A stretch of 18,913 nucleotides of DNA, from contig CAIVDX010000187.1 in the NCBI GenBank assembly GCA_903904805.1, positions 1 to 18,913 on the forward strand, read 5' to 3'. Origin of the DNA: an uncultured Rhodospirillales bacterium. Its GTDB lineage: Bacteria > Pseudomonadota > Alphaproteobacteria > Acetobacterales > Acetobacteraceae. Below are positions 7,076-14,040 of this stretch, one piece after another (position 1 is the stretch's first letter; the number at the start of each line of letters is the position of its first letter). The notes under the pieces are model-generated. The model worked only from the letters and a program-made list of their open reading frames with translations, was not told where the DNA came from and searched no databases. The position numbers were made by a program, and so were the translations under genes.

Positions 7076-8065
7076 CTAGATCCAGACGGTCTCGCCGCGG
7101 CGTGGGCCGAGGGACATGTCCTCGAACAGGCTCTCGACCGGGGGCAGCTGGTGGATGATGCCCTGGGCATGGGAGTAGCGGATCAGGGTGGAGAGGTTGT
7201 GGCGGTTCGCGTCGGTCAGGCCATATTGCCAGGGGTCGGGGCCGAGCAAAGCGCGCTCCTCGTCCCAGTTCTCACGCCAGAAGGCGAGCGGGGCGCGGCG
7301 GGGGTTCACACCGCGTTTCATCGCCAGGCGCTTTGATTCCTCGAAGGCGAGGAACATGTTGCGCGGCACCCAGGGGTGGGCGGCGATCACTTCGGGGCGG
7401 ATACCCATCACATGCATGATCGGGAAGATGCCGGTCTTTTTATACCAGGCGATGGCCTCGGCCTTGGGGTCGGGGAAGAGCTGGGCGACGCGGGGGTCGC
7501 GGTCGAGGATGGGGTCGATCAGTTCGGAGTGCAGGCAGGCATCGATCTGGCCTGACAGCAGCATCTCCTCCAGCGATTTGTGCTCGGGGATGTGGGTAAG
7601 GCGCAGGCCCTCGGGGGTTTCGAAGGGGACATCCTCATCGAGTTCGGCGAGCCATTCGATGGAGCGGTGGGGCACGCCGTAATCATCTTCCAGGATGCCG
7701 CGCAGCCAGAGGGTGGCGGTGGTGAGGAAGGATTTGGTGCCGATGCGCTTGCCCACCAGGTCTGCCGGTTTGGTGATGCCGGCGGCGGAGTTGATGAAGA
7801 CGAAGCCGTGGCGGAAGCGGCGGTGCAGGAACACCGGCATCGCGGTGACCGGCCAGTCGCGGTCGCGCGCGGCGAGGTAGGAACTGGCGGAGAGTTCGGC
7901 CATGTCGAACTCGCGGTTGCGCAGGAAGCGCCAGTGCCGGGTTGGGCTGTCCATCTGGGTGAGGATGTTGAGGCGGATGCCATCGGGCTTCACCTCGCCC
8001 TCGATCAGCGGGCGGACGATCTCATAGTCGCCGCAGGCGAGGCTGAGTTCGACGGGACGGACCAT
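7076..8065 (-). CDS. 4,5-dihydroxyphthalate decarboxylase family protein
   Basis: 329 residues, matching the roughly 330 of Pht5-type 4,5-dihydroxyphthalate decarboxylases. The fold is that of periplasmic substrate-binding proteins of the NMT1/THI5 kind. Typical stretches are LSLACGDYEIVRPLIEGEVK, FDMAELSASSYLAARDR, LVGKRIGTKSF and FPIMHVMGIRPE. There is no signal peptide, which favours a cytoplasmic enzyme over a transporter part. The family enzyme turns 4,5-dihydroxyphthalate into protocatechuate. Its ATG overlaps the stop of the upstream aldolase-fold gene (TAATG), showing translational coupling within the leftward catabolic operon. The exact substrate is not proven. The oxygenase nearby is not the phthalate 4,5-dioxygenase type, so a different dihydroxylated aromatic acid is possible. 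Confidence 0.85.
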   Translation of the reverse strand: MVRPVELSLACGDYEIVRPLIEGEVKPDGIRLNILTQMDSPTRHWRFLRNREFDMAELSASSYLAARDRDWPVTAMPVFLHRRFRHGFVFINSAAGITKPADLVGKRIGTKSFLTTATLWLRGILEDDYGVPHRSIEWLAELDEDVPFETPEGLRLTHIPEHKSLEEMLLSGQIDACLHSELIDPILDRDPRVAQLFPDPKAEAIAWYKKTGIFPIMHVMGIRPEVIAAHPWVPRNMFLAFEESKRLAMKRGVNPRRAPLAFWRENWDEERALLGPDPWQYGLTDANRHNLSTLIRYSHAQGIIHQLPPVESLFEDMSLGPRRGETVWI

Positions 8066-8802
8066 TATTCAAGCTCCCAATCGGTCGGCAGGATGCCCTT
8101 CGCGGTGGCACGGTCGATGTAATAATGCCAGAGCTTGGGGACATGGCGGTCGCGTTTGAAATCGTGGTGGAAGGCGTCGATTTCCGCCGCGGAGAGGGCG
8201 CGCACCTTGCCGAGCAGGTGGGCGCGGTAGAGGGCCTCGGCATTTTCAGTGAAATGCACGGAGGCGATCAGCAGCGAGGGGATGTCCTCGGCGGTGATGA
8301 CCTGGCCGTGGGCGCGGATCTGCACGGCGTGGTGGGGGCCGAGGCTGGCGGCCAGCGCGCGGCCCAGAGCGGGGTCGCTCACATGGGAGGGGTCGTCATG
8401 CACCGGGATGCCGTCGGCCCAGCGGACCGAGTGGTTCTTGATGGGCACCAGGGGCATGTCCTCCACCAGGGTAAAGGTGGTGGTGAGATCGTGGTGGAAA
8501 TGGGCGATGGCGTTGATGTCGGGCCGGGCGGCGAGGATCTCGGAGTGGATATAGACTTCCGAGGGCGGGCGCAGGCCGTCGGGGCCTGAGCGTTTCTCGC
8601 CGGCGAGGTCGCAGATCAGCAGGCGTTCGGGGACGACGGAGGCGCGGGACTGGTCGAAGGACTGGATCAGAAAGCGGTCGCCCTCGGGCAGGCGGGCGGA
8701 GACGTGCCCGGAATAGCCCATCAGCCCCAGGTCATTGAGGAGCCGCGTGCAGGCGGCAACCTGTTCCCGCAGTTTGGGCTCGGTAGAATTCGTCGTCGTC
8801 AT
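8065..8802 (-). CDS. Class II aldolase/adducin family protein (leftward operon)
   Basis: 245 residues. The zinc-site pattern of the fold is visible: HFHHD with two metal histidines at about residues 101-103, then RAHGQV with the third. An acidic residue in PPSEVYIHSEI fits the catalytic position. The protein lacks the HSHSxSVIPF pattern of the second copy at 11953, so the two belong to different branches. Members of this fold act as sugar-phosphate aldolases or, in aromatic pathways, as decarboxylases of hydroxylated aromatic or ring-cleavage acids. A role on an aromatic intermediate is inferred from the neighbours. The start is supported by AAGGA 8 nt before the ATG. It overlaps the downstream decarboxylase gene by one base. 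Confidence 0.88.
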   Translation of the reverse strand: MTTTNSTEPKLREQVAACTRLLNDLGLMGYSGHVSARLPEGDRFLIQSFDQSRASVVPERLLICDLAGEKRSGPDGLRPPSEVYIHSEILAARPDINAIAHFHHDLTTTFTLVEDMPLVPIKNHSVRWADGIPVHDDPSHVSDPALGRALAASLGPHHAVQIRAHGQVITAEDIPSLLIASVHFTENAEALYRAHLLGKVRALSAAEIDAFHHDFKRDRHVPKLWHYYIDRATAKGILPTDWELE

Positions 8803-8850
8803 CCGCTCGTTCCTTGCAGGTCGTCTTTGGTGAGGCTGGTTCGGCCCGAA

Positions 8851-8900
8851 ATTTTAAAAGTTTTTTGGTTCTTTATTTCAAGAAAGAACCTATCTTTCTA
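8851..8900. repeat. AT-rich hairpin repeat, copy A
   Basis: AAAAGTTTTTTGGTTC leads into a hairpin with stem GGTTCTTT (8867-8874) and AAAGAACC (8883-8890). It is the same family as the copies near 12690 and 13984. It sits between the ferredoxin stop and the next gene of the leftward operon, and the ferredoxin stop codon (8898-8900) falls in its right flank. Read leftward there is no T run directly after the stem, so it may act as a processing or attenuation site rather than a full terminator. Confidence 0.7.
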
Positions 8901-9206
8901 AAGCTCGACAAAAATCCGCCCGTCGCGCTCTTCCGCCTTGAACGTCTTGATCGCCACGGAACAGGGGGCGGCGGTCGCCTCGCCGGTGCGCACGTCGAAG
9001 GTGCCGAAATGCAGGGGGCACTCGATGTTGCAGCCGTCGAGCATGCCTTCGCTGAGGCTGGCGAGGCCGTGGCTGCAGCGGTCTTCGGTGGCGTAGATGG
9101 TGCCGTCGACGCGGTAGAGGGCGAGACCGATGCCTTTCGGTGCCACGCCGATCACGTCCCCGTCGCCGAGTTCGGCGGCGTCACATGCGTCAACCCAGTC
9201 AGCCAT
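8898..9206 (-). CDS. Rieske [2Fe-2S] ferredoxin of a ring-hydroxylating oxygenase
   Basis: 102 residues, the normal size for NDO-type oxygenase ferredoxins. The cluster ligands are CSHG (C44, H46) and CPLHFGTFD (C63, H66), spaced as in biphenyl and naphthalene dioxygenase ferredoxins. It carries electrons from a reductase to the terminal oxygenase, here most likely the alpha/beta pair at 10156-11939. The ATG at 9206 is preferred over a GTG two codons earlier because AGGGGG lies about 5 nt upstream of it. It is the first gene of the leftward group, followed by a 95-bp gap with hairpin copy A. No ferredoxin reductase gene is present in the window. Confidence 0.93.
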   Translation of the reverse strand: MADWVDACDAAELGDGDVIGVAPKGIGLALYRVDGTIYATEDRCSHGLASLSEGMLDGCNIECPLHFGTFDVRTGEATAAPCSVAIKTFKAEERDGRIFVEL

Positions 9207-9217
9207 GGTCACCCCCT

Positions 9218-9229
9218 GTTGTGGTCAAT
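9218..9229. promoter_or_regulatory. Candidate IclR operator, site 1 (GTTG-N4-CAAT)
   Basis: GTTGTGGTCAAT lies in the 73-bp gap between the divergent ferredoxin and IclR genes, just upstream of the ferredoxin ribosome-binding site. It shares the GTTG-N4-CAAY layout with the perfect-armed site at 10126-10137 before the oxygenase. That is the pairing expected of a local regulator controlling both arms. IclR-family operators are usually short imperfect palindromes, but this match is brief and could be chance. Confidence 0.35.
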
Positions 9230-9279
9230 CCTGTATGGCGGGACTGGTCCGGCGCGTCCAGACGCGGCAGGATGCAACG

Positions 9280-10104
9280 ATGGGTGAGACGGCAACGATC
9301 GAGCCGGCGGCCGAGCCAGGCACCAGCCTGGAGCGGATGCTGCGCATTCTGGATGTGATCGAGGAGGCCGATGCGGCTGCCTCGGCGGAGGAGATTGCTG
9401 GGCGGCTGGGGTTCACCCGGTCGACCACCTATCGCTATCTGAAGGCGCTGGCGGAGGCGGGGCTGGTGACCTCGTTGCCGGATATGGGCTTCACGCTGGG
9501 GCCCAGGATCGCCGAGCTGGATTGGCGGATGCGCACGCGCGATCCGTTGATCCAGGCGGGTCGGCCTGTCATGGCGGAGCTGGCGCGCAGTGAGGCGGGG
9601 GTGGTGCTGCTGTGCCGGCGCTATCGCGATCTGGTGCTGTGTGTGCATCAGGAGCGCGGCAATGATGCTGTCAAAAGCTTTTACGAGCGGGGGCGGGCCA
9701 GGCCGCCGGTGCGCGGGGCGGCGAGCCGGGTGATTCTGGCCTGGCTGCCGGCGCCGCAGATCGCGCGGCTGTTCGATCAACATGGCGAGGATTTCGCGGC
9801 CGCCGGGCTGGGGGCGACGCTGGCTGAGGCACGGGCGCGGCTGCGCGAGATCAGGGTGGCGGGGTTCGACGCCACCGAGGGACAGGTGACCGCGGGGGTG
9901 ACGGGCATCGCAGCCCCGGTGCTGGATGGCGCGGGCGCGGTGTTGGGCAGCCTGAACCTGACGGTGCCGCGCACGGCACTGTCGGCGCGCGAGCGGGGGC
10001 GGATCGGCGGGCGGGTGATGCTGTGCGCGGGGATCATCGGCAATGCGCTGCAGGGGGCGAACGCGCTGCACGGCCAGGGCGCAATCCCAAATAGTGGGAC
10101 TTGA
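9280..10104 (+). CDS. IclR family transcriptional regulator
   Basis: 274 residues from the ATG at 9280, supported by AGGA 8 nt upstream. Longer in-frame starts overlap the divergent ferredoxin gene and are unlikely. The winged helix-turn-helix spans about residues 16-78 (LERMLRILDVIEEAD, then ASAEEIAGRLGFTRSTTYRY, then LVTSLPDMGFTLG). The C-terminal effector domain follows (PPVRGAASRVILAWLPAPQI, then GFDATEGQVTAGVTGIAAPV). IclR proteins commonly sense aromatic acids or metabolites and control the adjoining catabolic genes as activators or repressors. Its place between the two divergent arms of the oxygenase cluster fits that role. The effector is unknown. Confidence 0.94.
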   Translation: MGETATIEPAAEPGTSLERMLRILDVIEEADAAASAEEIAGRLGFTRSTTYRYLKALAEAGLVTSLPDMGFTLGPRIAELDWRMRTRDPLIQAGRPVMAELARSEAGVVLLCRRYRDLVLCVHQERGNDAVKSFYERGRARPPVRGAASRVILAWLPAPQIARLFDQHGEDFAAAGLGATLAEARARLREIRVAGFDATEGQVTAGVTGIAAPVLDGAGAVLGSLNLTVPRTALSARERGRIGGRVMLCAGIIGNALQGANALHGQGAIPNSGT

Positions 10105-10137
10105 CTTCTCGGCCGTGCTGGCCATGTTGCGCACAAC
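10101..10137 (+). promoter_or_regulatory. Candidate oxygenase promoter with IclR operator site 2
   Basis: TTGACT (10101-10106), overlapping the IclR stop codon, is a good -35 match. With about 16-17 bp spacing the -10 would be CATGTT near 10123-10128, which is weak. The palindrome GTTGCGCACAAC (10126-10137, arms GTTG and CAAC) overlaps the presumed -10 and start region. It resembles the site at 9218-9229. This suggests the oxygenase genes have their own regulated promoter besides read-through from IclR. Confidence 0.35.
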
Positions 10138-10155
10138 CTGATGGGGGAGACGACG

Positions 10156-11445
10156 ATGACCGGCAGCTACATCATCGACGACACCGTGAACCAGACCTTC
10201 CTGTTGAATCGCGAGGCGCTGGTGAGTGCCGATGTGCTGAAGCAGGAGATGAAGCACATCTTCGCCAAATGCTGGATCTATGTCGGGCATGGCTCGGAGC
10301 TGAAGAGCCCTGGTGATTTCATCACCCGCCGGGTGGCCGGGCGGCCGGTGATCTTCAGCCGCGATCAGAAGGGCGAGGTGCATTGCCTGTTCAACACCTG
10401 CCGGCATCGCGGCGCGCTGGTGTGCACCGAGCGGGATGGCAACAAGCGCCGGTTCATGTGCATGTATCACGGCTGGATCTACAACAATGACGGCACGCTG
10501 GCGCGGGTGCCGGGTGACGAGGCGTATCCCGCGAGTTTCGATGAGACCAAGTTCGGGCTGAAGTCACCGCCGCGGTTCGAGCAATATCGCGATTTCTGGT
10601 TCATGTGCCTGGATGAGGGTGTTGTTCCGCTGGTCGAGTATCTTGGTCGGGCGACCGATTATATCGATCTGGTGATCGATCAGTCGCCATCGGGCCAGAT
10701 GGAGGTGATCGGCGGCGTGCAGGAATATGATGTCGCTGCCAACTGGAAATTGATGGTGGAGAACAGTGTGGATGACTACCACCTGCCTGCCACGCACTCG
10801 ACCTGGCTGAACTTCATGGCCAATTCCGGGGTGAACATCACGCCGCCGAAGGACAAGACGCTGGTGCTGCCGACGCATGGCCGCGCGGTGGAACTTGGCA
10901 ACGGTCATTTCACCACCGACAACATCAATTTCCGCGGTCGCCCGGTCGCGGCCTGGATCAAGCTGTATGGCGACGATGCGAAGCCGGAGATGGCGGAGAT
11001 TCGCAGCGAGCTTGTGGAGCGGCTGGGGGCTGAGCGCGCGACGCGGGTGGCTGATACCAACCGCAATCTGGTGATCTTTCCGAATCTCGTGATCAATGAT
11101 GGGTCTTCGGTGACCATCCGCACCTTCTATCCGGCGGGGCCGGAGAAGATGCATGTGATCGCCTGGGCGGTCGGGCCGAAGGAGGAGAGCGAGCCGGCCC
11201 GCGCGCGCCGGCTGGATGCGTTCCTCACCTTCTATGGTCCCGGCGGATTCGCCACGCCTGACGATGTCGAGGCGCTGGAACTGGTGCAGCAGGGTCTGAT
11301 CAATTGGGAGAGCGATCCCTGGTCGGAGATGTCACGCGGGATGGCGCGTGGGGAGGAGCAGCTGAACTCCGACGAGCATCATCTGCGCATCTTCTGGCGC
11401 AAATGGAATGCGATGATGAGCGGTGCCGCGGAGCACGGCGCATGA
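10156..11445 (+). CDS. Rieske ring-hydroxylating oxygenase, alpha subunit
   Basis: 429 residues. The Rieske domain carries CRHRG (C82, H84) and CMYHGW (C102, H105). The catalytic domain has the mononuclear iron site ENSVDDYHLPATH, giving bridging D206 and ligands H209 and H214. The third ligand is in FATPDD (D369 or D370), as in naphthalene dioxygenase. All key residues are intact. It would add both atoms of O2 to an aromatic ring to give a cis-diol, or cause monohydroxylation. The ATG at 10156 is preferred over 10141 because GGGGGAG lies 6 nt before it. It overlaps the beta subunit by 4 bp. The substrate cannot be read from sequence. The neighbours point to a carboxylated aromatic. Confidence 0.95.
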   Translation: MTGSYIIDDTVNQTFLLNREALVSADVLKQEMKHIFAKCWIYVGHGSELKSPGDFITRRVAGRPVIFSRDQKGEVHCLFNTCRHRGALVCTERDGNKRRFMCMYHGWIYNNDGTLARVPGDEAYPASFDETKFGLKSPPRFEQYRDFWFMCLDEGVVPLVEYLGRATDYIDLVIDQSPSGQMEVIGGVQEYDVAANWKLMVENSVDDYHLPATHSTWLNFMANSGVNITPPKDKTLVLPTHGRAVELGNGHFTTDNINFRGRPVAAWIKLYGDDAKPEMAEIRSELVERLGAERATRVADTNRNLVIFPNLVINDGSSVTIRTFYPAGPEKMHVIAWAVGPKEESEPARARRLDAFLTFYGPGGFATPDDVEALELVQQGLINWESDPWSEMSRGMARGEEQLNSDEHHLRIFWRKWNAMMSGAAEHGA

Positions 11446-11939
11446 GCCAGACATTGCCCAGCGTCTCACGCGCGGAGGTTGAGGATTTTCTGTTTCATGA
11501 GGCGGATCTGCTGGACAACTGGCAGCTCGCCGAATGGGAAAAGCTGCTCGAGCCTGATGCCACCTACATGATTCCGCCCAACGAGGCGCCGGACAGCAAC
11601 CACCGCAGCACGCTGTTCACCATCGCCGATGATCGCGAGCGCATTCGCCAACGCATCATCCGGCTGTTGGACCCGAACTGCCATGCCGAGTTCCCGCATT
11701 CACGCACGCGCCGCATCATCGGCAATGTGCGGGTGGTGGGCAGCGAGGGCGATCTGGTGTTCGTGCACGCGAATTTCGCCTGCTGGCGCTATCGCCGGCA
11801 TGAGCGAATCCGTGAATATATTGGGCAATATCGCTTCACGCTGCGTCGCACGGATGCCGGGCTGCGCATTCGCGAGCGGCGGGTGATCATCGACGCGCAT
11901 GAGCTGGGTTCGCTCGGCTCGGTCAGCTTCATTCTGTAA
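11442..11939 (+). CDS. Ring-hydroxylating oxygenase, beta subunit
   Basis: 165 residues, the usual length. The ATG overlaps the alpha stop codon (ATGA), so the two are translated as a pair. The NTF2-like fold is recognisable from VEDFLFHEADLLDNWQLAEW, then the run around DDRERIRQRIIRL, HSRTRRIIGNVRV and RERRVIIDAHEL near the C terminus. The beta subunit is structural in the alpha3beta3 oxygenase and can influence substrate choice. Together with the alpha subunit and the ferredoxin at 8898-9206 it would form a three-component dioxygenase once a reductase is supplied. Confidence 0.93.
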   Translation: MSQTLPSVSRAEVEDFLFHEADLLDNWQLAEWEKLLEPDATYMIPPNEAPDSNHRSTLFTIADDRERIRQRIIRLLDPNCHAEFPHSRTRRIIGNVRVVGSEGDLVFVHANFACWRYRRHERIREYIGQYRFTLRRTDAGLRIRERRVIIDAHELGSLGSVSFIL

Positions 11940-11952
11940 ACGGACACATATC

Positions 11953-12681
11953 ATGAGCACACTCGACAAGCTGATCGGCGACCTGGTCGCCGCGAACCGG
12001 ATTCTGGCGAACGAACATATCGTCGATGGCTTCGGCCATATCAGCGTGCGGCACCCGACCGATCCGAGCAAGTTCCTGCTCTCTCGCGCGCGCTCGCCGG
12101 AGCTGATCGAGGCCGAGGATATCATGGTGCTCGACCTCGACGGCAGCAAGCAACCTGGCGATGATCGCAAGCCCTATCTCGAGCGTTTCATTCACGGCGC
12201 GGTGTATGAGCGTCGGCCGGAGGTGCAGAGCGTGGTGCATAGCCACAGCCGCAGCGTGATCCCGTTCGGGCTGGTGGGCGAGACGATCCGCCCGGTGGTG
12301 CACTCCTCCGGCACGCTGGGCTACGAGGTGCCGCTGTGGGACACGCGCACCAAGTTCGGCGACACCAATCTGCTGGTCAGCTCGATGGCGATGGGGCGGG
12401 ATATGGCCGACGCCATGGCGGGCAATAATGGCGTGCTGATGCGTGGCCATGGCTCGACGGTGGTCGGAAAATCGATCCAGGAGGTGGTCTATACCGCCTA
12501 TTACCTGGAGTGGAACGCGAGTTTGCAACTGCAGGCATCGATGTTGTCGCGTAATCCCATCAACTTCCTCACCAAGGGCGAGGTTGATTCGATCATAGGG
12601 CGGATCAGCGATGGGCTGCCTGGGGAAGGCTTCAGCCGGGCTTGGGATTATTGGTGCCGGCGGGCCGGGGTGGCTGGGTGA
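11953..12681 (+). CDS. Class II aldolase/adducin family protein, decarboxylase-like (rightward operon)
   Basis: 242 residues from the ATG at 11953, 13 bp after the beta subunit stop, with no strong ribosome-binding site. The metal site is HSHSRSVIPF (two histidines at about residues 95-97) with RGHGSTV later, and the acidic position is in KPYLERFIHGAVY. The HSHSxSVIPFG pattern followed by RPVVHSSGTLG resembles CmtD- and PhtC-type enzymes. These decarboxylate hydroxy-carboxy-muconic semialdehydes or 3,4-dihydroxyphthalate using the class II aldolase fold. A decarboxylation step after the dioxygenase is therefore the best inference. True aldolase activity is not excluded. It is the last gene of the rightward arm, followed by a hairpin. 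Confidence 0.88.
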   Translation: MSTLDKLIGDLVAANRILANEHIVDGFGHISVRHPTDPSKFLLSRARSPELIEAEDIMVLDLDGSKQPGDDRKPYLERFIHGAVYERRPEVQSVVHSHSRSVIPFGLVGETIRPVVHSSGTLGYEVPLWDTRTKFGDTNLLVSSMAMGRDMADAMAGNNGVLMRGHGSTVVGKSIQEVVYTAYYLEWNASLQLQASMLSRNPINFLTKGEVDSIIGRISDGLPGEGFSRAWDYWCRRAGVAG

Positions 12682-12689
12682 GGACAAGC

Positions 12690-12713
12690 GCTTCCTTTTT
12701 GAAAAAATGAAGC
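12690..12713. repeat. AT-rich hairpin repeat, copy B (inverted), likely operon end
   Basis: GCTTC (12690-12694) and GAAGC (12709-12713) enclose a T5/A6 pair, giving a long AT-rich hairpin. Read on the minus strand, TTGCTTC, the T run, CAAAAA, GGAAGC and GCTTG line up with copy C at 13994-14023. So it is the same element in opposite orientation. It lies just past the last catabolic gene and probably ends or trims that transcript. Confidence 0.65.
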
Positions 12714-12757
12714 AACAAATATTTGCCTGTTTAGGTCGGTGAAGCGGCGGCTCTGAG

Positions 12758-13984
12758 ATGAGTATTCAGACACGGTTGTTTCGGGCCGCGGATGCGGTCA
12801 CCGATACGTTGGGGGTATTGCAGGGGCCATTCGATCAGGCGGCGATGATCGAGGCGGCCTGCACGCGGGCGGAGGTGGCGCAATTTCCGCACCGGGAGAT
12901 GCTTGAGCCGCTCAGGCAATATCTGAACGCGCTCGACGATGAGGCCGGGCTTTCGGCACTGGGGCGGTTTTCCACGCAGTATGACGTGCGGCGGTTGCTC
13001 GGCAATGTTCTGCGATTGCACAAGGAAGAATCGCGGGATCCTACGATCACCTCGCAGCCGATCGAGCGGCCGGTGTTCGTGATCGGGGTGCCACGGGCGG
13101 GCACCAGCTTTTTGCATAATCTGCTCGCCGCGGACCCGCAGGTGATGGCGCCGCGCTGCTGGCAAATGGTCAATCCCTGGCCGATCGATCCGCCGGGCAA
13201 GCCGGATCGGCGGATCAAGATCGCCCAACGCGAGCTCGACAGTTTCGCCTGGCTGGCGCCGGAGTTTCGCGCGCTGCATCCGCTTGATGCGACATCGACA
13301 CAGGAATGCACCGAGATCACCGCGCACTGTCTTCGCAGCCTGCGCTTCGACACCATCCACACCATCCCCAGCTATCGGGCCTGGCTGGACGCGCAGGGCC
13401 ATGATCTGGCCTATGCCTTTCACAAGCGCTTCCTGCAGCATCTGCAGGTTCAGGCGGTCGGTGCAGGCCGGCGACGCTGGGTGTTGAAATGCCCCGATCA
13501 CGTGTTCGCGCTGCCGTCGATCCGCAGGGTCTATCCGGATGCGCATCTTGTCTATGTGCATCGCGACCCGCTGAAGGTGTTGGCGTCGGTGGCCAAGCTC
13601 ACCGAGGTGCTGCGCCGGCCGTTCGCGCGGGTGGTGGACAGGATGCAGATCGGCCGGCAGGACAGCGCGCATTGGCTGGCCGGGACGCAGGCGATGATCG
13701 CGCAGTCATGCCCCGGGCCTGGTGAGACGCATATCCAGTACACGCAGCTGGTCGCCGATCCCATCGGCACGGTCTTGCATGTCTATGATCGGATCGGTCT
13801 TGCGCTGGATGACGAAACGCATGCGCGCATGCGCGCGCATCTGGCGGCGAGGCCGAATGGCGGCTATCCGAAGCATGAATATCATTACGAGGAGCACGGC
13901 CTGAACCAAGCCGCGCTGGCGGAGCAATTCCGCCCCTACATGCGGCATTTCGACATCGCCGCCGAAACCGAGTTCTTCAACTGA
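12758..13984 (+). CDS. PAPS-dependent sulfotransferase family protein
   Basis: 408 residues. The 5'-phosphosulfate-binding loop is FVIGVPRAGTSFLHNLL at about residues 107-123. The 3'-phosphate-binding motif is LVYVHRDPLKVLASVAKL at about 263-280, with the expected arginine. This places it in the Sulfotransfer_3-type family of bacterial sulfotransferases, which move sulfate from PAPS to an alcohol, sugar or lipid. There is no signal peptide. The acceptor is unknown. Its ribosome-binding site is weak. It is separated from the catabolic operon by hairpin copy B and followed directly by copy C, so it is probably its own transcript. No PAPS-synthesis genes adjoin it. Confidence 0.88.
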   Translation: MSIQTRLFRAADAVTDTLGVLQGPFDQAAMIEAACTRAEVAQFPHREMLEPLRQYLNALDDEAGLSALGRFSTQYDVRRLLGNVLRLHKEESRDPTITSQPIERPVFVIGVPRAGTSFLHNLLAADPQVMAPRCWQMVNPWPIDPPGKPDRRIKIAQRELDSFAWLAPEFRALHPLDATSTQECTEITAHCLRSLRFDTIHTIPSYRAWLDAQGHDLAYAFHKRFLQHLQVQAVGAGRRRWVLKCPDHVFALPSIRRVYPDAHLVYVHRDPLKVLASVAKLTEVLRRPFARVVDRMQIGRQDSAHWLAGTQAMIAQSCPGPGETHIQYTQLVADPIGTVLHVYDRIGLALDDETHARMRAHLAARPNGGYPKHEYHYEEHGLNQAALAEQFRPYMRHFDIAAETEFFN

Positions 13985-14040
13985 AAAAGTTTTTTGCTTC
14001 CCTTTTTCAAAAAAGAAGCTCTTGCGTTCTTAAAAACTTC
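13984..14040. repeat. AT-rich hairpin repeat, copy C, nested
   Basis: The outer arms AAGTTTTT (13987-13994) and AAAAACTT (14032-14039) enclose an inner stem GCTTC (13996-14000) with GAAGC (14015-14019) and a T5/A6 core. The element fills the gap between two convergent genes. The last base of the sulfotransferase stop and the final codons plus TAA of the HpnL-like gene fall inside it. It is the most complete of three copies. A two-way terminator role is likely. Confidence 0.75.

Noticed and set aside
7076..8065. ABC-transporter substrate-binding protein
   Set aside because: The fold is shared, but there is no signal peptide or lipobox, no permease or ATPase gene nearby, and length and motifs fit the dihydroxyphthalate decarboxylase family better.
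9199..10470. Minus-strand 423-residue open frame across the IclR gene
   Set aside because: It is a low-complexity shadow rich in arginine, histidine and glutamine, antisense to two well-supported genes.
12682..12757. Insertion-sequence end or attachment site suggested by the AT-rich hairpin
   Set aside because: No transposase or integrase is nearby and no target-site duplication is visible. The sequence matches the other terminator-like hairpin copies.
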